Below are positions 43,280-52,249 of a stretch of DNA of 60,242 nt, piece by piece. Each line of letters begins with the position of its first letter. The stretch's first letter is position 1. Source of the DNA: an uncultured Acetatifactor sp. GTDB taxonomy: Bacteria > Bacillota > Clostridia > Lachnospirales > Lachnospiraceae. Both the position numbers and the translations under genes were made by a program. The stretch spans positions 25,315 through 85,556 of the forward strand of contig CAJTLR010000010.1 in assembly GCA_910577185.1 (NCBI GenBank), in the 5' to 3' direction. The notes below the pieces were generated by a model. The model saw only the letters and a program-made list of their open reading frames with translations, had not been told where the DNA came from and made no database searches.

Positions 43280-45568
43280 ATGGATAATCAAATGAACCAG
43301 TATGACAATGGCGGCGGATATAACGGCGGAAATGGAAATCAGCCGGGGAACAACGGCGGCAACGGAAACGGAAACCAGCCCCCCAGAAGACCGAACATGA
43401 TGATGATATTGCTGGCGGGACTCAGCACGGTGCTGCTGGTTTTCGTGCTCTGGAATCTTCTGTTCGGGGGCAATGGAAATACCCAGGAAGTCAGCTACAC
43501 GAAATTTCTGGAGCATGTGAACCGGGATGAAGTGGAGGCTGTGGAGGTACAGAGTACAGGACAGATCCTGTTTACCCTGAAGAAGGATGACAAGTCCCAG
43601 TCCGATGCGCCCGCGCCCCAGATGCCCTATCCTTTTTATGGAAATACCCCGGTGACTTATTCCACTATCATCATGGAGGACCTGGATACTCTCACGGCCC
43701 GCATGGAGGAGCATGGCATCGACGGAAGCCGTGTTTTAAGCGATAATTCAGGGCGTATCCTGGACATTCTGCTGTATGTGGTTCTGCCGGTGGTGCTGAT
43801 GTGGATTCTGCTGGGGGTGGTATTCCGGAAGATGGGAGGTTCGGGAGGTCCCCTGGGAGTGGGCAAGAGCAATGCCAAAGTCTATGTACAGAAGGAGACG
43901 GGAGTTACTTTCAAAGATGTTGCCGGAGAGGATGAGGCGAAGGAATCCCTGGTGGAAGTGGTGGATTTCCTGCACAATCCCGGAAAATATTCCAAAATCG
44001 GCGCCAGGCTTCCCAAAGGCGCCCTGCTGGTGGGCCCTCCCGGAACCGGTAAGACCCTGCTGGCCAAGGCGGTGGCAGGTGAGGCGCATGTTCCGTTTTT
44101 TTCCCTGACAGGTTCCGATTTTATAGAGCTGTATGTAGGTGTGGGAGCCAGCCGGGTAAGGGATCTGTTTAAGGAAGCCACGAAAAATGCCCCCTGTATT
44201 ATTTTTATCGATGAAATTGACGCCATCGGGCGCAGCCGTGATTCCAAATACGGCGGGGGAAACGAGGAACGGGAACAGACGCTGAACCAGCTGCTCTCCG
44301 AGATGGATGGTTTCGACAGTTCCAAGGGGATTCTGATTCTGGGTGCCACAAACCGTCCGGAGATTCTGGATAAGGCGCTTCTGAGGCCCGGGCGTTTTGA
44401 CCGGCGTATCATTGTGGATAAGCCTGACCTGAAGGGCCGTGTGGAGATTCTGAAGGTTCATGCCAAGGATGTGAAGATGGACGAGACCGTTGACCTGGAT
44501 GCCATTGCGCTGGCTACCAGCGGTGCGGTCGGATCCGACCTTGCGAATATGATCAACGAGGCTGCCATTAATGCGGTAAAGGAAGGACGGGATTACGTCT
44601 GCCAGAAGGATTTGTTTGACTCTGTGGAAGTGGTTCTGGTGGGCAAGGAAAAAAAGGACCGCATCATGAGCAGGGAGGAGCGCAAGATTGTGTCCTACCA
44701 TGAGGTGGGGCATGCGCTGATCAGCGCGCTGCAGAAAAATTCCGAGCCGGTGCAGAAGATTACCATTGTGCCCCGGACCATGGGGGCCCTGGGGTATGTG
44801 ATGCATGTGCCGGAGGAGGAAAAGTATCTGAATACGGAGGCAGAGCTGCGTGACATGCTTGTGAGCCTGGTGGGCGGGCGCGCGGCGGAAGAGGTGGTGT
44901 TCGACACCGTCACCACAGGCGCTGCCAATGATATCGAGAAAGCAACCGATATTGCCCGGAATATGGTGACTCGTTACGGCATGAGCAAGCGTTTCGGCCT
45001 GGTGGGGCTTGCCACTGTGGAAAGCCAGTACCTGGAGGGACGGACGGCGCTGAACTGCAGTGATACCACAGCGGCGGAGATCGATACGGAAGTAGTGGAG
45101 ATCCTGAAGGACAGTTATGAGAAGGCGCTGTCCATGCTGCGGGAGAACCGGCAGATCATGGATAAGCTGGCAGAATTCCTGATTGAGAAGGAAACGATTA
45201 CCGGAAAGGAATTTATGCAGATTTTCCGCAGGGAGAAAGGGCTGCCTGAGCCGGAGGAGAAAAAGGAAGAGACTTCCGGAAGCGGGAGCCGGGAACCGGC
45301 GGGAGAAGAAAACCCGGTGTCAACGGAGGGTGTTCCCAATGTCATTGAGATGCCGGGACCTGTAGAAATTCCGGAGCCGGTACGGATATCCGAAGCGGAA
45401 GACCCGGAGGAGCAGGGAGCGAAGGAGCCACAGGAGATACCGGAGGGAGAAAATGCCGGAACTGAGGAACCGAAACAGCCGGAAGAGGACGCAGCCGGGG
45501 AAAACGGTGAATCCGAACGGAATGACGGCAGGCCGGTGGGAAGATTTTCCAACGGAAAGATAGAGTGA
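43280..45568 (+). CDS. ftsH: ATP-dependent zinc metalloprotease FtsH
   Basis: This 762-residue membrane protease degrades misfolded and regulatory proteins. Two membrane segments flank an extracytoplasmic domain (about 45-65 and 155-180). The AAA domain has Walker A GPPGTGKT (about residue 252) and Walker B CIIFIDEIDAIG. The zinc site is H474-E475-x-x-H478 in SYHEVGHALISAL. Both ends are unusual: the first 40 residues are Asn/Gly/Gln-rich low complexity, and a Glu/Pro-rich tail of about 110 residues follows the protease domain. The ATG follows GGAG by 6 bases. HflK and HflC, its usual regulators, are encoded near the window end. Confidence 0.95.
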   Translation: MDNQMNQYDNGGGYNGGNGNQPGNNGGNGNGNQPPRRPNMMMILLAGLSTVLLVFVLWNLLFGGNGNTQEVSYTKFLEHVNRDEVEAVEVQSTGQILFTLKKDDKSQSDAPAPQMPYPFYGNTPVTYSTIIMEDLDTLTARMEEHGIDGSRVLSDNSGRILDILLYVVLPVVLMWILLGVVFRKMGGSGGPLGVGKSNAKVYVQKETGVTFKDVAGEDEAKESLVEVVDFLHNPGKYSKIGARLPKGALLVGPPGTGKTLLAKAVAGEAHVPFFSLTGSDFIELYVGVGASRVRDLFKEATKNAPCIIFIDEIDAIGRSRDSKYGGGNEEREQTLNQLLSEMDGFDSSKGILILGATNRPEILDKALLRPGRFDRRIIVDKPDLKGRVEILKVHAKDVKMDETVDLDAIALATSGAVGSDLANMINEAAINAVKEGRDYVCQKDLFDSVEVVLVGKEKKDRIMSREERKIVSYHEVGHALISALQKNSEPVQKITIVPRTMGALGYVMHVPEEEKYLNTEAELRDMLVSLVGGRAAEEVVFDTVTTGAANDIEKATDIARNMVTRYGMSKRFGLVGLATVESQYLEGRTALNCSDTTAAEIDTEVVEILKDSYEKALSMLRENRQIMDKLAEFLIEKETITGKEFMQIFRREKGLPEPEEKKEETSGSGSREPAGEENPVSTEGVPNVIEMPGPVEIPEPVRISEAEDPEEQGAKEPQEIPEGENAGTEEPKQPEEDAAGENGESERNDGRPVGRFSNGKIE

Positions 45569-45575
45569 CTGAGGA

Positions 45576-45607
45576 TAGGATGTACTGCGTTCGGGCAGTA
45601 CATCCTA
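45576..45607. terminator. Perfect 13-bp hairpin after ftsH
   Basis: TAGGATGTACTGC at 45576-45588 pairs perfectly with 45595-45607 around the loop GTTCGG, a stable UUCG-like loop. No T run follows, so it may act as a weak terminator or as an mRNA 3'-end stabiliser. Confidence 0.6.
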
Positions 45608-45739
45608 CTCTTGCGTCTTAGAACCGGAATCATTGAGGTGATATCCACTGCCAGTCTCTTTGTCCGCGGAGGAGAGGGCAGAAAGAGATGAGCCGGCGTG
45701 AGACAGAAGCGGGATTAGAAGGAAGTGAGGAACACAAGG

Positions 45740-46867
45740 ATGGCAGGACATGGACCACGGAAAGGGAAACAGGGAACAAAGTTATTATTTGGCCGGATGA
45801 TAGCGGGAGGTCTGCTGACAGTGCTTTTGCTGGCGGGATGCGGGAATCGTTCGGAGGAACCGGTGCGGCTTCAGGGAGAGGCGGTATCTTCGGAAAGCGG
45901 GGAGCATACGGATATGTCATCAGCAGGGGAGGAAAAGGACCGCTCCGGGCAGAATGACGGTGGGGACGAAAGCCGTACCGCGGGAGATACAGCGGCCGCC
46001 GGGGACGAAAGTGCCGTGGAGAATACAGAAACCGGCGGGGACGAAAGTGCCGTGGAGAATACAGAAACCGGCGGGGATGAAGATACCGGGGAGGATACAG
46101 GAACCGGTACGGAAAGCGCTGCAAAAGAGGGAGAGGAACCCGGAGCGGATGAAAGCACCGGGGTACAGGATGGAGAGTCTGTGCCCGGACAGGATTCCCC
46201 GGAAGAGTCTGCGCCTGCGCAGGAAGTCTCCCCGGAGCAGAATGGCCTGGTGGTAGTCATTGACGCAGGACATCAGAAAAAAGGGAACAGCGAAAAGGAA
46301 CCGGTGGGGCCAGGGGCCAGCGAGACCAAGGCGAAAGTTGCCGGCGGGACTTCCGGGGCCACCAGCGGACTGAAAGAATATGAACTGACACTGATGGTGG
46401 CAGAAAAGCTGGAGACAGAACTGACGGAAAGAGGCTATCAGGTAATTATGGTAAGAACCACCCATGACGTGGACATGAGCAACAGCGAACGGGCACAGGT
46501 GGCAAATGATGCCTCTGCGGATGCGTTTATCCGGATTCATGCCAACGGTTCGGAAGACACTTCCGTGCATGGGGCCATGACTATCTGCCAGACGGCCGCC
46601 AATCCGTATAACGGGGACTATTACCAGAAAAGCAGGGATTTGTCGGACCATGTGCTGAGCGAGCTGGTAGCTGCCACGGGATGCAAGAAGCAGTATGTAT
46701 GGGAGACGGATACCATGAGCGGTATTAACTGGTGTCAGGTTCCGGTGACCATTGTGGAGATGGGCTACATGACCAACCCGGAGGAGGATACCCTGATGGC
46801 CACGGAGGACTATCAGCAGAAAATTGCGGAGGGGATCGCAAACGGAATTGACTTGTTTTTAAAGTAA
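45740..46867 (+). CDS. Lipoprotein N-acetylmuramoyl-L-alanine amidase (Amidase_3)
   Basis: This 375-residue protein has an N-terminal lipoprotein signal ending LLLAGCG, so it is anchored on the outer face of the membrane. A long acidic low-complexity linker follows and contains two identical 12-residue repeats (GDESAVENTETG). The C-terminal Amidase_3 domain cleaves the bond between N-acetylmuramic acid and L-Ala. Zinc ligands are the His in VVVIDAGHQKK, the Glu in LKEYELTL and the His in IRIHANG, and the catalytic Glu is in VEMGYMTN. The ATG at 45740 follows GAGG by 9 bases. uvrC begins 12 bases downstream. Confidence 0.92.
   Translation: MAGHGPRKGKQGTKLLFGRMIAGGLLTVLLLAGCGNRSEEPVRLQGEAVSSESGEHTDMSSAGEEKDRSGQNDGGDESRTAGDTAAAGDESAVENTETGGDESAVENTETGGDEDTGEDTGTGTESAAKEGEEPGADESTGVQDGESVPGQDSPEESAPAQEVSPEQNGLVVVIDAGHQKKGNSEKEPVGPGASETKAKVAGGTSGATSGLKEYELTLMVAEKLETELTERGYQVIMVRTTHDVDMSNSERAQVANDASADAFIRIHANGSEDTSVHGAMTICQTAANPYNGDYYQKSRDLSDHVLSELVAATGCKKQYVWETDTMSGINWCQVPVTIVEMGYMTNPEEDTLMATEDYQQKIAEGIANGIDLFLK
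46001..46072 (+). repeat. 36-bp tandem repeat in the amidase linker
   Basis: Two adjacent 36-base copies (46001-46036 and 46037-46072) are identical at every base and encode GDESAVENTETG. A third degenerate unit follows. Identity at synonymous positions suggests recent slippage and possible length variation between strains. Confidence 0.9.
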
Positions 46868-46879
46868 GGAGCGGAATGC

Positions 46880-48754
46880 ATGTTCAATTTTGAAGAAGAA
46901 CTGAAAAAGCTTCCCAAAGAGCCGGGAGTCTACATTATGAGAGATGACAGAGATGTTATTTTATATGTGGGAAAGGCAATTAATCTCCGCAGCCGGGTCC
47001 GTTCATATTTTCGGGAAAATATAGGCAGAGGGCCCATGATCGACAAGATGGTGTCCCTGATTGCCCGGTTTGAATATATTGTCACCGACTCGGAACTGGA
47101 AGCCCTTGTGCTGGAAAACAATCTGATCAAGGAGCATTCGCCCAAGTACAATACTTTGCTGAAGGACGATAAAACTTATCCGTATATAAAGGTGACGCTG
47201 GGGGAAGAGTATCCGCGCATTTTGTTTTCCAGGCTCATGAAAAAGGATAAATCCAAGTACTTTGGGCCGTATACCGGCGCGGCAGCGGTGAAGGATACCA
47301 TCGAACTGCTGAATAAACTGTATCATCTCAGAACCTGCAACCGCAGTCTTCCCAGGGATATCGGACTGGACCGGCCCTGCCTGAACTATCATATCAAGCA
47401 GTGCGATGCCCCCTGCCAGGGATATGTGACCGGGGAACAGTACCGGCAACAGGTGGCGCAGGCGATGGAATTTCTAAACGGCAATTATAATATCATTCTG
47501 GGGGAACTGGATTCAAAGATGAAGGCGGCGGCAGAAGCCCTGGATTTTGAGGCTGCTGCGGGCTACAGGGATCTGTACAACAGTGTCAGGCAGGTTTCCC
47601 AGAAACAGAAGATGACGGACAGCGCGGGCGAGGACAAGGATGTCATAGCGCTGTACCAGGATGACCGGGAAGCCGTGGTCCAGGTGTTTTTTGTCCGGGA
47701 TGGCAAGCTGATCGGCAGGGAACATTATTATATGACAAATGTGTCATCTGATAATAAGGCAGGGATCCTGGAGGATTTTGTCAAACAGTTTTATGCGGGC
47801 ACGCCGTTTATCCCCAGGGAACTGATGCTGCAATGTGAGATCGGCGACAGGGAGCTGATCGAAAAATGGCTCACCGGCCGGAAGGAAGCCAGGGTATATA
47901 TCCGGGTGCCCAAGATCGGTTCCAAGGAAAAGCTGGTGGAACTGGCGGCCCAGAATGCAAAACATATTCTGGAGCAGGACAGAGAGAGGCTGAAGCGGGA
48001 GGAAGGCCGTACCATAGGGGCCGTGAAGGAAATTGCGGGACTTCTGGGCCTGGCTCATATTGAGCGCATGGAGGCGTTTGACATTTCCAACATCAACGGA
48101 TTTGAAAATGTAGGTTCCATGATCGTGTTTGAAAAGGGCAAGCCCAAGCCCAGCGATTATCGTAAATTCCGCATTAAGACCGTATCAGGGCCGGACGATT
48201 ATGCCTGTATGAGGGAAGTGCTGACCAGGAGGTTCCGGCATGGACTGGAAGAGGGCAGGGAGCTGGAAGCAAAGGAGATGGATAAGGAATACGGCAGATT
48301 TACGAAATTTCCGGATCTGCTGATGATGGACGGCGGCAGGGGACAGGTGAATATTGCCTTATCCGTACTTGCGGAACTGCAGATTTCCATTCCGGTGTGC
48401 GGAATGGTGAAGGATGATAATCATCGTACCAGGGGACTGTATTTCAACAATGTGGAGCTTCCCATAGACACCCATTCCGAGGGATTTAAGCTGATTACGC
48501 GGGTGCAGGATGAAGCCCACCGATTTGCCATTGAATACCACAGATCCCTGCGCAGCAAATCCCAGGTGAAATCCGTCCTGGATGAAATACCCGGCGTGGG
48601 ACCCGCAAGAAGGAAGGCGCTGATGCGGCACTTTAAATCCATAGAGGAAATAAAGGCGGCCGACGTGGAGGAGCTGGCCGGGCTGCCGGAGATCAACCGC
48701 CGCGCAGCGGAGCAAATATATCAATTTTTTCATAAAATTCCTACAGAACCTTAA
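46880..48754 (+). CDS. uvrC: Excinuclease ABC subunit C
   Basis: This 624-residue protein makes both incisions in nucleotide excision repair together with UvrB. The GIY-YIG domain is at the N terminus (EPGVYIMRDDRDVILYVGKA), and a Cys-rich segment (PCLNYHIKQCDAPCQGYV) lies near residue 175. The UvrB-binding motif is near residue 215, the RNase H-like endonuclease is in the middle, and the tandem helix-hairpin-helix end reads EIPGVGPARRKALMRHF. Length is normal for the family. A palindrome-rich repeat region follows. Confidence 0.96.
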   Translation: MFNFEEELKKLPKEPGVYIMRDDRDVILYVGKAINLRSRVRSYFRENIGRGPMIDKMVSLIARFEYIVTDSELEALVLENNLIKEHSPKYNTLLKDDKTYPYIKVTLGEEYPRILFSRLMKKDKSKYFGPYTGAAAVKDTIELLNKLYHLRTCNRSLPRDIGLDRPCLNYHIKQCDAPCQGYVTGEQYRQQVAQAMEFLNGNYNIILGELDSKMKAAAEALDFEAAAGYRDLYNSVRQVSQKQKMTDSAGEDKDVIALYQDDREAVVQVFFVRDGKLIGREHYYMTNVSSDNKAGILEDFVKQFYAGTPFIPRELMLQCEIGDRELIEKWLTGRKEARVYIRVPKIGSKEKLVELAAQNAKHILEQDRERLKREEGRTIGAVKEIAGLLGLAHIERMEAFDISNINGFENVGSMIVFEKGKPKPSDYRKFRIKTVSGPDDYACMREVLTRRFRHGLEEGRELEAKEMDKEYGRFTKFPDLLMMDGGRGQVNIALSVLAELQISIPVCGMVKDDNHRTRGLYFNNVELPIDTHSEGFKLITRVQDEAHRFAIEYHRSLRSKSQVKSVLDEIPGVGPARRKALMRHFKSIEEIKAADVEELAGLPEINRRAAEQIYQFFHKIPTEP

Positions 48755-48774
48755 ATTCTTATTACACATATTGC

Positions 48775-48803
48775 TTCACAATGCGTTGGGAATATGGTAT
48801 AAT
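48775..48803 (+). promoter_or_regulatory. Possible hprK promoter at the edge of the repeat
   Basis: TTCACA at 48775-48780 and TATAAT at 48798-48803 are 17 bases apart. The -10 lies in the first bases of the first 141-bp repeat copy; the copies that follow carry the same TATAAT but no good -35. Confidence 0.5.
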
Positions 48804-49103
48804 GTTGACACAGAAGGTCATTGTGTCAACTATTGATTCCATGTGCGCTGATGCGCACAAAATTATGTTAAAATGACCTTATTCTTGAAAGGAAGAGGCC
48901 GAATGGCCATGAATACCATGATTGGTCTGAAATCATGGTATAATGTTGACACAGAAGGTCATTGTGTCAACTATTGGTTCCATGTGCGCTGATGCGCACA
49001 GAATTATGGTATAATGACCTTATTCTTGAAAAGAAGAGGCCGAATGGCCATGAATACCATGATTGGTCTGAAATCATGGGATATAATGTTGACACAGAAG
49101 GGC
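48794..49103 (+). repeat. 141-bp palindrome-rich tandem repeat upstream of hprK
   Basis: Two nearly identical 141-base units lie at 48794-48934 and 48935-49075, differing at about five positions. A partial third begins at 49076. Each unit contains several inverted repeats: TTGACACA with TGTGTCAA, TGTGCGC with GCGCACA, an 11-bp stem such as 48913-48923 with 48931-48941, and a long-range AAGGTCATT with AATGACCTT that competes with the first. It fills the gap between uvrC and hprK and would be in the hprK leader. No gene is supported within it. Confidence 0.93.
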
Positions 49104-49126
49104 ATGAAACAGGAGATAAGACAATT

Positions 49127-50068
49127 ATGGAAAGTGTCAGACTGACCCGGCTGATAGAAAAGATGAAACTGGAGAATCTCACACCGGAGACAGATGTGAA
49201 AGAAATCCGCATTACCCAGCCGGACGTGAACCGTCCTGCATTACAGCTGACGGGATATTTTGAACATTTTGATTCCACCCGTCTGCAGATTATCGGTTTT
49301 GTGGAATACAGTTACATGGAGAATATGCCTGATGAGAGGAAGCGGGAGATCTATAACGAGTTTATGAGTTATGATGTCTCTGCCGTGGTGTTCTGCCGGG
49401 AACTGAAACCCGACCCTATTTTTGCCCAGGCGGCCATCACGCACAAGGTTCCCATATTGTCCACCCGGAAATCCACATCGGCATTTATGGCAGAGGCTAT
49501 CAGATGGCTGAATGTGAAGCTGGCCCCTTGCATTTCCGTGCATGGAGTGCTGGTAGATGTCTATGGGGAGGGACTGCTGATTACGGGCGAGAGCGGTATC
49601 GGCAAATCAGAGGCTGCCCTGGAACTGGTAAGGAGAGGACACCGTCTGGTGACGGATGATGTGGTGGAGATCCGGAAGGTCAGTGAAGACACACTGGTGG
49701 GCTCGGCGCCGGAAATGCTGAAACATCTCATTGAACTGCGGGGAATCGGCGTGGTGGATGTGAAGGCTCTGTTCGGGGCCTCTGCCGTCATGGATACCCA
49801 GAATATAGACCTGGTGATTCGCCTGGAGGACTGGGATCGAGATAAGGAATATGACAGACTGGGACTGGAAGAGAATTACACGGAGTATATGGGCAACAAG
49901 GTGGTATGTTACAATATCCCCATCCGTCCCGGCAGAAATGTGGCGGTGATCTGTGAGTCGGCGGCGGTCAACCATCGCCAGAAGAAGATGGGATACAACG
50001 CAGCCCAGGAACTTTACTCCCGGGTACAGAATTCATTTGCCCGGAAGCGGGAAGAGGAACTCTGGTGA
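49127..50068 (+). CDS. hprK: HPr kinase/phosphorylase
   Basis: This 313-residue enzyme phosphorylates and dephosphorylates Ser46 of HPr and Crh in response to glycolytic metabolites, controlling carbon catabolite repression. Its P-loop is LLITGESGIGKSEAALELV, and the HprK signature includes the MDTQNIDLVIRLEDWDRDKE segment. The N-terminal domain (SVRLTRLIEKMKLENLTPE to about 130) is typical. The ATG at 49127 follows AGGAG; the open frame continues upstream into the repeat region, but the family start is here. An HPr-like partner is encoded about 4 kb downstream. Confidence 0.95.
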   Translation: MESVRLTRLIEKMKLENLTPETDVKEIRITQPDVNRPALQLTGYFEHFDSTRLQIIGFVEYSYMENMPDERKREIYNEFMSYDVSAVVFCRELKPDPIFAQAAITHKVPILSTRKSTSAFMAEAIRWLNVKLAPCISVHGVLVDVYGEGLLITGESGIGKSEAALELVRRGHRLVTDDVVEIRKVSEDTLVGSAPEMLKHLIELRGIGVVDVKALFGASAVMDTQNIDLVIRLEDWDRDKEYDRLGLEENYTEYMGNKVVCYNIPIRPGRNVAVICESAAVNHRQKKMGYNAAQELYSRVQNSFARKREEELW

Positions 50069-50143
50069 GAGACAGGGAAACAGCCATATGGAAAAGATAA
50101 AAAGAATGTAAAGTAATACAATAAAGATAGGAGCGGAAAGAGT

Positions 50144-51082
50144 ATGGGGAAATACGCATTTGGGGTTGACGTGGGCGGAACGACCGTGAAGATGGGGCTT
50201 TTTGTCACCACGGGAAATGTTCTGGAGAAATGGGAAATTCCCACCCGGAAAGAGAACAAGGGCGTTTATATTCTGGAAGATGTGGCCAGGAGCATACATG
50301 CCAAGATGAATGAGCGCGGTCTCGGCGAAGGAGACGTGGCAGGAATCGGGGTGGGTGTGCCTGGTCCCATGGATGAAACGGGTACGCTTCTGGGCGGGGC
50401 CGTGAATATTGGCTGGGGAACCTTTAACATACCGGATGCGCTGGGCGCATATATTAAGGTACCGGTAAAAGCCACAAATGATGCCAATGCGGCGGCTTTC
50501 GGCGAAATGTGGCAGGGAGGCGGCAAAGGCTGCAGCAGCATGGTGGCAGTGACTCTGGGAACCGGCGTGGGCGGCGGAATCGTGGTGAATGGCAAGGTTC
50601 TCACCGGCGCTGCGGGAGCAGGCGGGGAGATCGGACATATTCATCTGGTGGATGATGAGACGGAAAGCTGTAACTGCGGAAATAAGGGCTGTCTGGAACA
50701 ATATGCGTCAGCCACGGGAATTGCGCGCCTGGCAAGAAAATACCTGGCGGAACATGACGAACCTACCGTTCTGAGGGAGGGAAACGTTTCTGCCAAGACA
50801 GTGTTCGACGCCGTGAAGGAGAAGGACGCGGCAGCCATTGCCATAGCGGCGCAGTTCGGGGATTATCTGGGAAAAGGTCTGGCGCTGGTGGCATCCGTGG
50901 TGGACCCGGAGGTTTTTGTCATCGGGGGCGGTGTGTCCAAAGCCGGAGAAGTCCTGCTGCCGTTTGTGGAACGGCCGTTCCGGAAGTATGCGTTTAAAGG
51001 ATGCAGGGGAACCAAATTTGCGCTGGCCCAGCTGGGAAATGACGCGGGAATTTACGGCGCGGCGGCACTGATCCTGGTTTGA
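50144..51082 (+). CDS. glcK: ROK family glucokinase
   Basis: This 312-residue kinase phosphorylates glucose to glucose 6-phosphate. It has the ROK nucleotide motif FGVDVGGTTVKMGLF, the catalytic Asp segment ATNDANAAAFGE, and the ROK signature with zinc ligands in GGEIGHIHL and CNCGNKGCLEQYAS. A good ribosome site (GGAGCGG) precedes the ATG. It lies 75 bases after hprK, so sugar phosphorylation and catabolite control are linked in one transcript. Confidence 0.94.
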   Translation: MGKYAFGVDVGGTTVKMGLFVTTGNVLEKWEIPTRKENKGVYILEDVARSIHAKMNERGLGEGDVAGIGVGVPGPMDETGTLLGGAVNIGWGTFNIPDALGAYIKVPVKATNDANAAAFGEMWQGGGKGCSSMVAVTLGTGVGGGIVVNGKVLTGAAGAGGEIGHIHLVDDETESCNCGNKGCLEQYASATGIARLARKYLAEHDEPTVLREGNVSAKTVFDAVKEKDAAAIAIAAQFGDYLGKGLALVASVVDPEVFVIGGGVSKAGEVLLPFVERPFRKYAFKGCRGTKFALAQLGNDAGIYGAAALILV

Positions 51083-51127
51083 CGCGCAGGAAGAAAGGAA
51101 AGATACCGGGGATGCACGGACTTATGC

Positions 51128-51163
51128 TTCCTGCCTGCGGGCGTCTGCTGCCGCAGGCAGGAA
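51128..51163. terminator. 13-bp hairpin after glucokinase gene
   Basis: TTCCTGCCTGCGG at 51128-51140 pairs with 51151-51163 around a 10-base loop. A-rich sequence follows rather than T, so termination on the plus strand is doubtful. Confidence 0.5.
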
Positions 51164-51244
51164 AAAGGTCAGGGAGCAACGGTTTGGCCAAAGGCTGAAT
51201 CGCTATGTCAGGAAATCAGATTTCAGAAAAGAGATGTCAGTAGA

Positions 51245-52156
51245 ATGATTAGTGAAGCAGTAGTGGAGGCATTACAGAAATTCGTACCCCGTGAAAATAT
51301 TTTTTTACAGGAGCCAATGGCAGGCCATACTACCTTTCGGATAGGGGGACCTGCCGATTGCTTTCTGGAGCTGGAGAATGAAGAACAGCTGAAAAAGGTC
51401 CGGAAATATCTGGAGCTGGCAGGAGTACCTTTTTTTGTGCTGGGAAACGGCAGTAATCTGCTGGTGAACGATTCCGGGTATAAGGGTGTGATTCTGCAGA
51501 TTGGCAGAAAAATGAGCGATATTGCCGTGCAGGGCTGCCGCATTGTGGCCAAGGCAGGAGCGACGCTGGCCCAGGTGGCGCATGCGGCCCTGGTACACGG
51601 ACTCACGGGACTGGAATTTGCCGCGGGAATCCCGGGCACTGTAGGCGGGGGCGTAGTGATGAACGCAGGCGCTTACGGAGGAGAGATGTGCCAGGTGACA
51701 GAACAGGTGAATGTGGTGAGCCGTGAGGGAGAGATCATGGAGCTGGACAATGACACCATGGAATTTGGATACCGCACCAGTGTCATTAAGCATAGCCCCT
51801 TTACGGTGACAGAGGTGACTTTCCGGCTGGAACCGGGTGACAGGGATGTCATAAAATCCAAAATGGATGAACTGGCGGAAAGGCGCAGGGAAAAACAGCC
51901 TCTGGAATACCCCAGCGCCGGAAGCACTTTCAAGCGCCCGGAAGGGCATTTTGCCGGACAGCTGATCATGGAGGCCGGCTTCCGGGGATTTCAGATAGGC
52001 GGTGCCAGGGTGTCGGATAAGCATTGCGGCTTTGTCATCAATGCCGGCGGCGCCTCGGCGCAGGATGTGCGGGCAGTGATTGCGGAAATACAGACACGGG
52101 TGAAGGAGCGATTCCGGGTAGAACTGGAGCCGGAGGTCGTATTTCTGGGTTTTTAG
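51245..52156 (+). CDS. murB: UDP-N-acetylenolpyruvoylglucosamine reductase
   Basis: This 303-residue FAD enzyme reduces the enolpyruvyl group in making UDP-N-acetylmuramic acid, an early step of peptidoglycan synthesis. Signatures are the MAGHTTFRIGGPAD start, FVLGNGSNLLVNDSGYKG, LEFAAGIPGTVGGGVVMNAGAYGGE and the catalytic Ser in PSAGSTFKRPEGHFAG. Length is normal for the type II form. It is followed by rapZ. Confidence 0.96.
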   Translation: MISEAVVEALQKFVPRENIFLQEPMAGHTTFRIGGPADCFLELENEEQLKKVRKYLELAGVPFFVLGNGSNLLVNDSGYKGVILQIGRKMSDIAVQGCRIVAKAGATLAQVAHAALVHGLTGLEFAAGIPGTVGGGVVMNAGAYGGEMCQVTEQVNVVSREGEIMELDNDTMEFGYRTSVIKHSPFTVTEVTFRLEPGDRDVIKSKMDELAERRREKQPLEYPSAGSTFKRPEGHFAGQLIMEAGFRGFQIGGARVSDKHCGFVINAGGASAQDVRAVIAEIQTRVKERFRVELEPEVVFLGF

Positions 52157-52249
52157 GATACACCGGAAGCATGGCGGCGGGAGCAAACCGCCATGTTTCC
52201 GGGAAACAACTTTCAGACATACCCGTTTCGGGTAACAATGGGAATGAAT

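Noticed and set aside
48962..49126. N-terminal extension of HprK into the tandem repeat region
   Set aside because: The extension is made of repeat sequence, and HprK proteins begin at the later ATG, which has a ribosome site.
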